64,000 nt of DNA from Weissella diestrammenae (GTDB lineage: Bacteria; Bacillota; Bacilli; Lactobacillales; Lactobacillaceae): contig NZ_CP060724.1 of assembly GCF_014397255.1 (NCBI RefSeq), forward strand, positions 868,001-932,000. Direction: 5' to 3'. Both the position numbers and the translations under genes were made by a program. The notes beneath the pieces were generated by a model that was not told the DNA's origin, did not search any database, and saw only the letters and a program-made list of their open reading frames with translations. Below, in pieces: positions 46,228 to 55,714 of this stretch. How positions within the stretch are numbered: position 1 is the first letter of the stretch; every line of letters starts with the position of its first letter.

Positions 46228-46872
46228 ATGAGAATTTTAATTATTGGTGCTAGCGGACGCGTTGGACGGCTGTTAAGTCAAGTTTTGATGGCACAGGGAC
46301 ATGAAGTAATTGGAACAGTGCATGCGGCACACGCTGAACAAAATGGGATGCAGACTGTTTCCCTCGATTTAGCAACGGCTTCGGTAGCAGAGATGGTAGC
46401 AACTATTAAAGCACTTGGTCCAATCGATGTCGTGTACTTTGTGTCAGGGTCACGAGGAAAACAGCTCCTTAAGGTCGATTTAAATGGTGCGGTTAAAGTC
46501 ATGCAATCCCTTGAAATAGTGGGAACAAAACGTTACATTCAGTTAAGTTCTGCTTTTGCTGATCGCCAGGAGAAATGGTCAGAAGGCTATTTATCTGACT
46601 TGACAGATTATAATATCGCAAAGTTTTTTGCTGATAAATGGCTTCAAGAGAATACGTATTTAGACTATACGATTCTTCAGCCAGGTATTTTGGTTGATGC
46701 AGAAACGGTTGAATCCGTTCAATTCAATCCAGAACACGCCGGTAAAAATAATATTGGGACGGTGGCACACGTATTAGCAGCACTTGCCATGCACAAACAA
46801 ACAATCGGCCAAACAATTGTCATGTCATCAGGAGCGATGACAATTGAAGCAGCAATCAACAATCTCCGTTAG
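46228..46872 (+). CDS. NAD(P)-binding SDR-like protein
   Basis: About 214 residues of the atypical SDR/NAD(P)-binding type. The N-terminal loop is IIGASGRVGRLL, with LSSAFADR at the usual serine position and YNIAKFFADKWL carrying the Tyr-x-x-x-Lys. It resembles YwnB/NmrA-like proteins. Substrate unknown. ATG 46228 is 7 nt after AAGGAGG; the ATG one codon earlier is the alternative. Confidence 0.82.
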   Translation: MRILIIGASGRVGRLLSQVLMAQGHEVIGTVHAAHAEQNGMQTVSLDLATASVAEMVATIKALGPIDVVYFVSGSRGKQLLKVDLNGAVKVMQSLEIVGTKRYIQLSSAFADRQEKWSEGYLSDLTDYNIAKFFADKWLQENTYLDYTILQPGILVDAETVESVQFNPEHAGKNNIGTVAHVLAALAMHKQTIGQTIVMSSGAMTIEAAINNLR

Positions 46873-46901
46873 GCCTTCGATAATCAGCATAATAACAACA
46901 G

Positions 46902-46932
46902 GCGGGTACGTATCATGTACCCGCTTTTTTTA
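46902..46932 (+). terminator. Terminator after SDR gene
   Basis: GCGGGTAC(G) pairs with GTACCCGC, then seven T. Confidence 0.9.
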
Positions 46933-47105
46933 TGTCATTATGCTGCATGTGGCGTCATTTAAGTGGAGCCAATAAATTAAGAAAAAAATGAATTTTTAAA
47001 ATGGGGCACAATCATTTATGGACATTTCTGACATATGAAAGGTAGGTTTCTGACGGCCTATCTGGAAAGACTTGCGAAACCGGTTAAGCATGCTAGACTT
47101 ACAAA

Positions 47106-47119
47106 TGTAAGCGCTTACT
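47106..47119 (+). promoter_or_regulatory. Catabolite-responsive element (cre)
   Basis: TGTAAGCGCTTACT matches the CcpA consensus at 13 of 14 positions and lies 57 nt before the symporter gene, so the locus should be glucose-repressed. Confidence 0.8.
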
Positions 47120-47175
47120 TTTTAAAAAGGTTTATTATGACATGAATTTAAATAGATTTTTGGAAGGACAGTATG

Positions 47176-48576
47176 ATGGAAAAAAATCAGGTGAAATGGC
47201 CTGAAAGGCTCGCCTATGCGATGTCTGATTTCGGGTGTAATACCATTTTTCAAATAGTTGGGACTTATTTTCTAGTCTTTAGTACTGATACGATGGGAAT
47301 CAAGGCTTCTGTTGTGGCTGGATTGTTTGCAGTGACAGCGATTATTGATTCAGTCGACGGTGTGATTTGGGGACAGTTTATTGACCGTACACACACTAAA
47401 TGGGGGAAGTCACGACCTTACTGGCTCTGGTTTTCGATTCCATTTGCCCTATTTTGTATTATGTCGTTTTCGGCACCTAATCTACCGGGGCCATGGAAGG
47501 TTGTCTGGATTTACGTGGCATATATCGGTGCGAAAGTACTTTACTCAGGTATTAATATTCCAGTCACATCAATTTTGCCTGCGTTAACTTCAGATCCTCA
47601 AGAACGAGTAACACTTTCGACGGTTCGTCAATTTTTCGGTAATTTTGGCGCTGCAATATTTTTGCCACTGACATTACCAGCAGTTGCATTCTTTGGACAA
47701 TTATTTGGTGCAACCGGGAAAAATGCATCGACGTCAGCCATTGGATGGTTCATTTGGGCCGTTATTCTGGGCATTATTACCGTGATTTGTTTACTCACCG
47801 CATTTGCTGGGACTCGAGAACGCGTTGTAACAAAAGATTCAACGCGTTCAGTACCAATGCGTGAGTCAGTTCGAGCATTAAAAGGTAATTATCCGTGGGT
47901 GATTATTATTTTCATCAACTTTATTTACTGGGGTGGTTTCGCAGTCAGATCAAGTTCACTGCCGTATTACTTTAAATACGTTTTGCATAATGAAGGACTA
48001 GGTAGTTTGGTGCTTGCTGGGACTGTTATTACGCTCTTCTCAACCGCTTTAGTTCCGTTTATTTCACGGCATATTGGTAAGCGAAATACAATGTTAGTAG
48101 GAATGGTTGGTACAGCGATTTCACAGTTGATCTTATACCTGGCTGACAAAATGAATGGTAATGTACCCATTATTTTAGTAGGTATTGTCTTGTACTTTAT
48201 TAGTTATGGGTTAACAGGTGCTTTGATAGCGGTGATGTTGTCAGATGCAGTTGACTTTGGTGAATGGAAAAATGGCGTTCGAGCAGAAGGCTTTGTCACG
48301 TCATTTAGTTCATTTAGTGCCAAATTAGGTATGGGCTTAGGTGGTATGGTCTTATCAGCTGTTCTTGCTCATGGTGGATACATTGCTGCTACAGCCGGAC
48401 ATACAGTTGTTCAATCTGATGCTGCACTGAATGCGATTCGAATCGGATTTATCTGGATTCCTCTTTTTGGGTATGTTGCATCATGTGTCGCACTACTCTT
48501 TAACAACGTTGATAAATTAGAACCACAAATGGTACGTGACTTACGTGCCAAACATGCGGCAGAAATTAATGACTAA
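47176..48576 (+). CDS. GPH-family sugar:cation symporter (xyloside/isoprimeverose type)
   Basis: About 466 residues with 12 spans, of the glycoside-pentoside-hexuronide family. Marks are YAMSDFGCN at the start, DSVDGVIWGQFIDRTHTKWGKSRPYWLW, and SDAVDFGEWKNGVRAEGF near the end. XylP imports isoprimeverose in lactobacilli; pairing with an alpha-xylosidase here supports an alpha-xyloside substrate, by inference. GGAAGGA before the start; ATG 47173 is equally in frame. Confidence 0.85.
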   Translation: MEKNQVKWPERLAYAMSDFGCNTIFQIVGTYFLVFSTDTMGIKASVVAGLFAVTAIIDSVDGVIWGQFIDRTHTKWGKSRPYWLWFSIPFALFCIMSFSAPNLPGPWKVVWIYVAYIGAKVLYSGINIPVTSILPALTSDPQERVTLSTVRQFFGNFGAAIFLPLTLPAVAFFGQLFGATGKNASTSAIGWFIWAVILGIITVICLLTAFAGTRERVVTKDSTRSVPMRESVRALKGNYPWVIIIFINFIYWGGFAVRSSSLPYYFKYVLHNEGLGSLVLAGTVITLFSTALVPFISRHIGKRNTMLVGMVGTAISQLILYLADKMNGNVPIILVGIVLYFISYGLTGALIAVMLSDAVDFGEWKNGVRAEGFVTSFSSFSAKLGMGLGGMVLSAVLAHGGYIAATAGHTVVQSDAALNAIRIGFIWIPLFGYVASCVALLFNNVDKLEPQMVRDLRAKHAAEIND

Positions 48577-48592
48577 TTGAAAGGATGAACTT

Positions 48593-50737
48593 ATGAAATT
48601 TACAAATGGTTACTGGCTGGCTAAGGATGAATATTTAATTAATTCCCCTTTAGAAGCATATGATGCGCAGACAATTGCTGCTGATGAGAGCGATTATGTT
48701 AGTGAAACCCTCGAAGTGAGTGCAAGTTATCAGCGGATAAATTCACGGAGTGATATGTTAGATGTTGGTAACAGTACTATCTCAATTTTTTCACCCGCTG
48801 AAGATATTATTGGAATTAATTTAAAACATTTCGATCAAGATGATCACAACCCACTATATGAATTAACGACTGAAAGCGTCACGCCTTTGATTGAACAGAC
48901 GGATGAGTATGTTTCGTTTCAGAGTGGGCAACTCACGGCAAGAATTAAAATACATGACCGATTTAATTTAGACTTCTTATACCGTGGACAACGAATTACT
49001 GGCTCTGAATATCAAGCACAAGGGTCCATTGATGATTTGTCAAACCAGGTATTAGGGCGAGTGATGCATCCAAATACCGTGACTGGTGCGCAAGCAATGG
49101 CACCGTCTGGCACGATTCAGCGTGCGGATCATTATATGCGCGAACAGTTGAGCTTATTGCCAGGCACCAAGGTATATGGGTTTGGTGAATCATTTGGTGC
49201 CTTCGTGAAAAATGGTCAAAGTATTGATATTATTAATCGAGACGGTGGGACTGGTTCAGACCAAAGCTATAAGTCAATTCCATTTTATTTGGCCGCTAAG
49301 ACTGGTATCTCAAAGGATGAACAAACAGGCCTGTATTATGGCGTTTTCGTGAATGAAAGTCAACCAACAAGTTTTGAAGTTGCCAGTGAAGTTGTTGACC
49401 GAGTCAGTTTTTCAACATTGGGTGAACAACTGGAATATTATGTCATTGCTGGCGAATCGCCCAAAGCTGTGATTGGAAAATATAATCGTTTAACTGGCGG
49501 GTCAGCTTTGCCACCGGAATGGACCTTTGGACTATGGTTATCGACCTCATTTACGACCGATTATTCTGAAAAAACGGTGATGAAGTTTATCGATGGCATG
49601 TTTGAACGTGACATCCCATTATCAGTTTTCCATTTTGACTGTTTCTGGATGAAGGGTTTTGAATGGAGTAATTTTGAATGGGATAAGGCTCAATTCCCAG
49701 ATCCAGAAGGTTTGATTCAACGGTTGCACGATCGGGGATTAAAGGTGTGTGTTTGGATTAATCCGTATGTGTCACAAAAATCACCGCTCTTTAAAGTTGG
49801 GAAAGCCCATAATTACTTTATAAAACGTCAAGATGGTAATGTTTGGCAATGGGATTTGTGGCAGCCAGGAAATGCAATTGTTGATTTTACAAATCCTGAA
49901 GCAGTTGCCTGGTATCAAGGGTTATTGAAGCGGCTCCTCGATATGGGCGTGGATTGTTTTAAGACTGATTTTGGAGAACGTATTCCAATGCACGATGCGG
50001 TTTACTATAATGGAAATAACCCAGCTGGAGAACATAATTTCTATACACATCGATATAATGAAGCAGTCTTTGAGCTTCTTAAGGCTGAAAAAGGGGCAGA
50101 CGACGCAGTAGTCTTTGCACGGTCGGCGACTGTTGGTGGTCAACAATATCCAGTCCATTGGGGTGGGGATAATTTAAGTCAGTTCCATTCAATGGCTGAC
50201 AGCTTGCGTGGCGGACTGAGCTTGATGTCTTCTGGCTTTACTTTTTGGAGTCATGATATTGGCGGCTTTGAAGAAAATGCAAGTCCTGCTATCTATAAAC
50301 GCTGGACCCAATTTGGCCTATTATCAAGTCACTCCCGTTATCACGGTAACATTGAATATCGGGTACCTTGGCTCTTTGACGAAGAAGCAGTCGAAGTGAC
50401 CCGAAAGTTTGCTAAGCTCAAGCAAAACCTCATGCCATATATATATGAGGAAGCAAAAGTATCTGTATCTGCAGGTATTCCATTGATGAGGCCGATGTAT
50501 ATGGAATTTCCAGATGATCCAAATTGTGCTGATTTAGACCGACAATATATGTTTGGCTCAGATATTTTAGTTGCCCCAATTATGTCTGAAACAGGAGATG
50601 TCGATTATTATTTGCCAGAAGGTCATTGGGAACATGTGCTTGATCAACGACAGGTGACGGTTGATCATCGTGGTCAATGGTTAAATGAAAACTATGATTA
50701 TCTGAGTCTACCGGTTTGGCGCCGGATAAACAAATAA
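48593..50737 (+). CDS. GH31 alpha-xylosidase (YicI type)
   Basis: 714 residues. N-terminal beta-sandwich (to ~250), then the (beta/alpha)8 barrel with nucleophile Asp in KTDFGERIP, acid/base Asp in HWGGDNLSQF, and FWSHDIGGF. The KTDFGE form, in place of the alpha-glucosidase WxDMNE, points to alpha-xylosidase. Releases xylose from isoprimeverose or xyloglucan fragments. 16 nt after the symporter, same operon; GAAAGGATG before ATG. Confidence 0.88.
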   Translation: MKFTNGYWLAKDEYLINSPLEAYDAQTIAADESDYVSETLEVSASYQRINSRSDMLDVGNSTISIFSPAEDIIGINLKHFDQDDHNPLYELTTESVTPLIEQTDEYVSFQSGQLTARIKIHDRFNLDFLYRGQRITGSEYQAQGSIDDLSNQVLGRVMHPNTVTGAQAMAPSGTIQRADHYMREQLSLLPGTKVYGFGESFGAFVKNGQSIDIINRDGGTGSDQSYKSIPFYLAAKTGISKDEQTGLYYGVFVNESQPTSFEVASEVVDRVSFSTLGEQLEYYVIAGESPKAVIGKYNRLTGGSALPPEWTFGLWLSTSFTTDYSEKTVMKFIDGMFERDIPLSVFHFDCFWMKGFEWSNFEWDKAQFPDPEGLIQRLHDRGLKVCVWINPYVSQKSPLFKVGKAHNYFIKRQDGNVWQWDLWQPGNAIVDFTNPEAVAWYQGLLKRLLDMGVDCFKTDFGERIPMHDAVYYNGNNPAGEHNFYTHRYNEAVFELLKAEKGADDAVVFARSATVGGQQYPVHWGGDNLSQFHSMADSLRGGLSLMSSGFTFWSHDIGGFEENASPAIYKRWTQFGLLSSHSRYHGNIEYRVPWLFDEEAVEVTRKFAKLKQNLMPYIYEEAKVSVSAGIPLMRPMYMEFPDDPNCADLDRQYMFGSDILVAPIMSETGDVDYYLPEGHWEHVLDQRQVTVDHRGQWLNENYDYLSLPVWRRINK

Positions 50738-50760
50738 ACGATAGAAAAAGTGGAGATGGT

Positions 50761-51594
50761 ATGCGTGAAATTGATGATGGACAGTATGAAATCGTCACGG
50801 ATAATCAAGATGTTGAAGTTAAAATCTACTTGTCCGATGAGCCGGCTGGATACGTACCATTGCATTGGCATCGACATTTAGAAATTGTGCTTGTTTTATC
50901 GGGGGAAGTGACATTTGAGTATGAACAACATCAAACAAACTTAACGTCTGATGAATTCATAATTTTAGGTTCTGGTATCTTACACCGTTCAGAGAACACT
51001 GCTAATCAATCAATCGTGATTCAAATTCCAATTTCTTTTTTGTCACGATATTGTATAAATCCAGAACTGGTCCAATTTGATCAGATGAAAATCAAACAAT
51101 GTCAGCACACCGCAGCCTATGCTGATATCGTGACGTCGATTCATACGATGTATCGGATATATGTTGAAAAAGATAGCTGCTATCAATTACAATTTGCTGA
51201 ATATTTAATGCGTTGTTTGTACACAATGCTGAAAAATTTTACGCAACCGCAGTTGGCAATTGAAGAAACTGATGATCAACGGCTAAAAACGTTATTGGGT
51301 TATATCAATCAACATTATGTTGATAAACTCAATGTCCATGATTTAGCGCTTCAATATCATTATCATCCTGATTATCTCAGTCGCTACTTTAAGAAAAAAA
51401 CGGGCATTGCTTTAAATCGCTATATTTATTTAGTGCGATTGGCATATGTGCATCGTGAGATAATTCATACTGAAAAACATATACATCAAATCTTTTTAGA
51501 AAATGGCATTACCAATATTCGACTTGGTACACGCTTATTCGAGCAATATTATGGCCAGTCACCACATCAAATTCGCAAGTTTCATCAGAAATAG
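50761..51594 (+). CDS. AraC-family regulator (first)
   Basis: 277 residues: N-terminal cupin (LHWHRHLEIVLVLSGEVTFEY, about 30-50) that should bind a sugar ligand, and a C-terminal pair of AraC helix-turn-helices (LNVHDLALQYHYHPDYLSRYFKKKTG). The second HTH is less typical. ATG 50761 follows GTGGAGATGG; an upstream TTG (50716) would overlap the xylosidase gene and is rejected. Likely activator of the upstream operon. Confidence 0.88.
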   Translation: MREIDDGQYEIVTDNQDVEVKIYLSDEPAGYVPLHWHRHLEIVLVLSGEVTFEYEQHQTNLTSDEFIILGSGILHRSENTANQSIVIQIPISFLSRYCINPELVQFDQMKIKQCQHTAAYADIVTSIHTMYRIYVEKDSCYQLQFAEYLMRCLYTMLKNFTQPQLAIEETDDQRLKTLLGYINQHYVDKLNVHDLALQYHYHPDYLSRYFKKKTGIALNRYIYLVRLAYVHREIIHTEKHIHQIFLENGITNIRLGTRLFEQYYGQSPHQIRKFHQK

Positions 51595-51700
51595 GCTTTT
51601 AACCAAAAGAGAAATATTTTGGTTTTTTATTGAACTTAACCATTATAAGTAATTAAATTGATATGTAATTGTATTAGATATAACTTGATGTTACACTGAA

Positions 51701-51714
51701 TGAAAGCGTTTCCG
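51701..51714 (+). promoter_or_regulatory. cre-like site upstream of second AraC gene
   Basis: TGAAAGCGTTTCCG resembles the CcpA consensus except at the last two positions; 35 nt before the start. Confidence 0.55.
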
Positions 51715-51748
51715 CAGAAATAAATATGAGAGTGTGAGTATTTAGCCG

Positions 51749-52645
51749 ATGATAACTGATTTTCAACTTAATCTAGATGAAGAAAAAGAGCCAAATTATT
51801 TACCGGTTTTAAATACACATTTCACTTTGTTTGGTGGGCATCAAGAAGAAGTCTTGCCGGGTTGGCAATGGAAAACAGAGGCACATCCGGCCTTTGAATT
51901 GATATATATTTTGTCCGGTCAACAAAAAACAGTCACAGAAACACAAGAAATGATTGTGCATGCAGGTGAATTTATATTGATTCCAATTGGCGAGTATCAT
52001 ACAAATTCGGTCTATGGTGATGAGCCATGCTCGTACTTTTCAATGCACTTTAATATGGATGATTTATCGATTAAATACTTATTGTCAGAAAGTTATGGAC
52101 ATCGCATTATTGGACCGCAATGGCAACAGTATCCAAGAGTGATGAAACAGCTAAAGATGATTGTTTCAATGATTAAACCTGAATATGGTTTGGCAGACCG
52201 ACTAAATCTACAAATGGCAGTGATTCACTTGATTCTGATTTTGGTGAAAGCCACCCAAGATGAAACCAACTATATCGGGAAATTAAAAGAATTGGACCAC
52301 TATATGTTGGCTCAGCAATTATCGGTTGCCATTAAAGAAAAGGTCGACCGAGAAACCTATCATCAAAAAACCGAACAAGTTATTTCAATCAGTGAAATCA
52401 TCAATCAATTTCATATTAGTCAAAGCCAAGCTTTAAAACTGTTCAAGAAGTTCTTTCAGAAGACACCACAAGCGTATTTGATTGAGCTCAAAATGACACA
52501 GGCCAAGCAATTATTACTACAGCCTAATATGTCAATTCGAGCAGTTTCAGAGAAATTAGGATACTCTTCGCCTAGTCATTTTTCACGAGAATTCAACAAA
52601 CAATTTCAATTGTCACCACGCGATTATGTGAAAAAATGTAATTAG
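51749..52645 (+). CDS. AraC-family regulator (second)
   Basis: 298 residues: cupin region (HPAFELIYILSGQQKTVTE, HAGEFILIPIGEYH) and a C-terminal double HTH (SISEIINQFHISQSQALKLFKKFFQKTP; MSIRAVSEKLGYSSPSHFSREFNKQF). It is divergent in sequence from the first AraC gene, so it probably senses a different sugar and controls the GH43-GH5 operon that follows. Weak ribosome site. Confidence 0.88.
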   Translation: MITDFQLNLDEEKEPNYLPVLNTHFTLFGGHQEEVLPGWQWKTEAHPAFELIYILSGQQKTVTETQEMIVHAGEFILIPIGEYHTNSVYGDEPCSYFSMHFNMDDLSIKYLLSESYGHRIIGPQWQQYPRVMKQLKMIVSMIKPEYGLADRLNLQMAVIHLILILVKATQDETNYIGKLKELDHYMLAQQLSVAIKEKVDRETYHQKTEQVISISEIINQFHISQSQALKLFKKFFQKTPQAYLIELKMTQAKQLLLQPNMSIRAVSEKLGYSSPSHFSREFNKQFQLSPRDYVKKCN

Positions 52646-52717
52646 TCATACGAATTAGGGGCATTTCTATCCGAATTGTCCTATTTTTTTTATTTTAAAT
52701 CAATCTATAATCATATT

Positions 52718-52744
52718 TGTAAGCGGTTACAGAAAACGTTTACA
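52718..52744 (+). promoter_or_regulatory. Two adjoining cre sites before the GH43 operon
   Basis: TGTAAGCGGTTACA (52718-52731) is a full CcpA match; AGAAAACGTTTACA (52731-52744) differs at one base and shares its first A with the end of the former. They sit about 60 nt before the GH43 start, suggesting strong catabolite repression. Confidence 0.8.
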
Positions 52745-52802
52745 TAATTTATAACTATAGCAATTTTATGTAATTATTAATTACTAAGCTAAGGAGAAAT
52801 AT

Positions 52803-54458
52803 ATGGATAATATGATTACTAATCCGATCATCCCTGGCTTTGCACCAGATCCTTCAATTATTCGCGTTGGGGATGACTACTATATCGCCACGTCAACTTT
52901 TCACTTAAATCCAGGCATTTGTATTTATCATTCAACTGATTTAGCGCATTGGGAAATGATTGATCATGGATTGAAGCAAAGTGAAGTTGATTTGCGCGGT
53001 ACCAATACGCCGGCTGGTATTTGGGCACCACATTTATCGTATGATGTAGCGACTAAAAAGTATTGGCTTGCTTACTCACATATGTTGAATATGGAGGGAC
53101 GTGAATTTAACGCTGATAATTATGCTATTTCGGCTGATAATATACACGGACCATGGTCAAAACCAGTCTATTTAGGATCGTTAGGATTTGACCCATCGCT
53201 ATTCCACGATACTGATGGTCGTCATTATATGACCATTCTTGAATGGGAAACACGTGATGGTTATCGGCATCCAGGACACATTGTGATTCAAGAGATGAAT
53301 CTAGATACTGGTGAATTTATTGGTCAAGAAGTTCGGGTGACACAAGGATTTACAACGCGCGGTTGTGCTGAGGCACCACAGATTTATAAACATGATGGGG
53401 CGTACTATTTGATGTTAGCATCAGGTGGGACTGGCTATGCGCATGGTGTTGAAATCGGGCGTGCTCAAAATATTTTCGGACCGTACGAGCCGAACCCAAC
53501 ACTTGAGCCAATCATAACCTCGGCGCCAGAACATATATTTAGTCTTGGCAATCCAGATGCTGGACATTTTGAGGCCTATAACCCACATTCGAGATTACAA
53601 AAATCAGGGCATGGATCGTTAGTTGAAACGTCTGATGGGGAATGGTACATTGCGCATCTAATGTCACGACCATTACCAGGGACAATGTTAAATCCTTTGG
53701 GGCGTGAAACATCATTGCAAAAAATGCGCTGGAATCCTGATGGTTGGTTGGAAATGGCTGATGGCTCAAATCTAGCGAAGGACAGAACACCAGGACTTGC
53801 GGGAATTGATTATAGTCAACCGATTGATCATTCGTTTTCGGCTGATTTTAGTCAACCGGAATTAGATGTGCATTGGATGACCCCATATCGTGAGCAAGAT
53901 GTGACATGGGTCACGCAACAAAATGGTCAGTTACAGATTAAGGGTGAGAATTCATTTTTTTCACGTATGAACCCAGCGATGGTGACGGTTGCGGCAACTG
54001 CTTTTGATTTCACAATGGAAACCGAAGTGGCATTTCAACCAACTCATTATTCTCAGAGTGCGGGCATGTTAATGTACTATGATGCCCAAAATTGGCTATA
54101 TGCGCGGTTGTATTTTTCAGAATCATTGCAAAGCATTGCACTTGGCATTCTACAAGCGAAAAATGGTGAACGCATTGAATATGTTCATGACCGCGTGGCG
54201 ATTCCAAATGGGCAAGTGAAATTACGATTTGCAACTGAAAATGGGCACACGAGTATTGGTTATGCCGTGGCTGATCATTGGCAACTACTGGCATCGACAA
54301 TTGACACAAGTTATTTGTCTGATGAAGGCGTTGGTGGTTCAGAAGGTGAAATTGGTGGGTTTACGGGGCTGTTGTGTGGACTTGGCGCAGTCGATGCATA
54401 TCGGCATACGTCAAAAGCAACGTTTAACTATTTCAAAATGATTAATAATGAGGAGTAA
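52803..54458 (+). CDS. GH43 beta-xylosidase
   Basis: 551 residues. Five-bladed propeller with the three catalytic acids: Asp in PGFAPDPSI (about 17), Asp in GFDPSLFHD (about 125), and Glu in GCAEAPQIY (about 192), followed after ~330 by a C-terminal beta-sandwich typical of the XynB subgroup. Releases xylose from xylo-oligosaccharides; no signal peptide, so cytoplasmic. AAGGAG before the ATG. Confidence 0.92.
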   Translation: MDNMITNPIIPGFAPDPSIIRVGDDYYIATSTFHLNPGICIYHSTDLAHWEMIDHGLKQSEVDLRGTNTPAGIWAPHLSYDVATKKYWLAYSHMLNMEGREFNADNYAISADNIHGPWSKPVYLGSLGFDPSLFHDTDGRHYMTILEWETRDGYRHPGHIVIQEMNLDTGEFIGQEVRVTQGFTTRGCAEAPQIYKHDGAYYLMLASGGTGYAHGVEIGRAQNIFGPYEPNPTLEPIITSAPEHIFSLGNPDAGHFEAYNPHSRLQKSGHGSLVETSDGEWYIAHLMSRPLPGTMLNPLGRETSLQKMRWNPDGWLEMADGSNLAKDRTPGLAGIDYSQPIDHSFSADFSQPELDVHWMTPYREQDVTWVTQQNGQLQIKGENSFFSRMNPAMVTVAATAFDFTMETEVAFQPTHYSQSAGMLMYYDAQNWLYARLYFSESLQSIALGILQAKNGERIEYVHDRVAIPNGQVKLRFATENGHTSIGYAVADHWQLLASTIDTSYLSDEGVGGSEGEIGGFTGLLCGLGAVDAYRHTSKATFNYFKMINNEE

Positions 54459-54462
54459 GGAC

Positions 54463-55704
54463 ATGGATGCAACAAATATGAATGTTGAAAAGTCAACCAA
54501 GATGCCTAAAAAATTGGCCATCGGATTGTTAATTGGATGTATGAGCTGGATGGGGCCTTATACTGCTTTAAGTGGTACGCTATTACCAGCCAAAATCGGT
54601 GTTTTGGATGAGGCACATAAGGTGATGTGGGTTTCAACCTTTGCTTTGATTGCAATGGTTGTCGCAACCATTGCTAATATTATTGAAGGTGCATTATCAG
54701 ATCGGACGCGGACTAAAATCGGGCGGCGTAAGCCTTGGATTATTGGTGGTACGATTGCATCAGTTATCATGTTTTTCTTTATTTCATGGGCACCAACTGT
54801 GCAATTATTGTTAACTTTTTGGGTCATTTACCAGATTGGGTTGAATGCAATTGTGGCACCAATGGTGGCCATCATTTCTGACTCAGTTTCAAAGAAGCAT
54901 CGTGGGACGGCATCAGCCTTTTATGGGGTTGGAATGTCAGTTGGTGCCTATGGTTCAGCTGCGATTGCTGCACCATTCCTAGGTAATATCACAGGTGGTA
55001 TTTGGACAATGGCAGGGATACAAGTTGTATTAGCAACGATCTCAATGCTATTGATCAAGCAAAAATCAAGTAAAGATGATGTCTTATTGCCATTGAAGGG
55101 TAAGGATATTTTTAATCAATTTATTTTCCCAGTGACTAATGCGCGTGACTTTTACTTAGCAGCGGTTGGTAAATTGTTATTCCAAGTCGCAACCGGAATG
55201 TTTATTGGGTACCAACTATATATTTTGACTGATTACATGTTATTAAGCACTGGTAAGACCGCCTCAATCTTGAGTATGATGTCACTTTTGATGATGGTTA
55301 TTTCAATGGCAATGGGTGCACTAGCTGGTCCATTAGCAGATAAACTAGGGACTTTGAAAATTCCAGTGATGGTTGCGAGTGTCTTGGTTGGAATTGGTGG
55401 TTTCATGCCATTTATTTCAAATCAACCTTGGACAATGTTGGCATATGCGGTGATCGCAGGTGTTGGAACTGGTATGTACTTGTCAGTTGACCAAGCATTG
55501 AATATTGCAGTTCTGCCAAACCCAGCGACTGCTGCAAAGGATCTTGGAATCATTAATTTGTCAGCAACACTTGGACAAATCATTGGACCGATTGTTGCGG
55601 GAATCATTATTAGTTCAATTGGATACCGTTATATGTTTATTGCTGTTGCTGTTTCAGCTATTCTCGGCGGTATCATGATTCTATTCATTAAAAAAGTAAA
55701 GTAG
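54463..55704 (+). CDS. MFS sugar transporter
   Basis: About 413 residues with ~12 spans. The loop 2-3 motif GALSDRTRTKIGRRKPWII and GPLADKLGTLKIP mark the SLC45/GPH-like sugar branch of the MFS. ATG 54463 with AGGAGTAAGG, 4 nt after the GH43 stop. It probably imports the oligosaccharide cut by the neighbouring hydrolases. Confidence 0.82.
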   Translation: MDATNMNVEKSTKMPKKLAIGLLIGCMSWMGPYTALSGTLLPAKIGVLDEAHKVMWVSTFALIAMVVATIANIIEGALSDRTRTKIGRRKPWIIGGTIASVIMFFFISWAPTVQLLLTFWVIYQIGLNAIVAPMVAIISDSVSKKHRGTASAFYGVGMSVGAYGSAAIAAPFLGNITGGIWTMAGIQVVLATISMLLIKQKSSKDDVLLPLKGKDIFNQFIFPVTNARDFYLAAVGKLLFQVATGMFIGYQLYILTDYMLLSTGKTASILSMMSLLMMVISMAMGALAGPLADKLGTLKIPVMVASVLVGIGGFMPFISNQPWTMLAYAVIAGVGTGMYLSVDQALNIAVLPNPATAAKDLGIINLSATLGQIIGPIVAGIIISSIGYRYMFIAVAVSAILGGIMILFIKKVK

Positions 55705-55714
55705 AGGGATGATT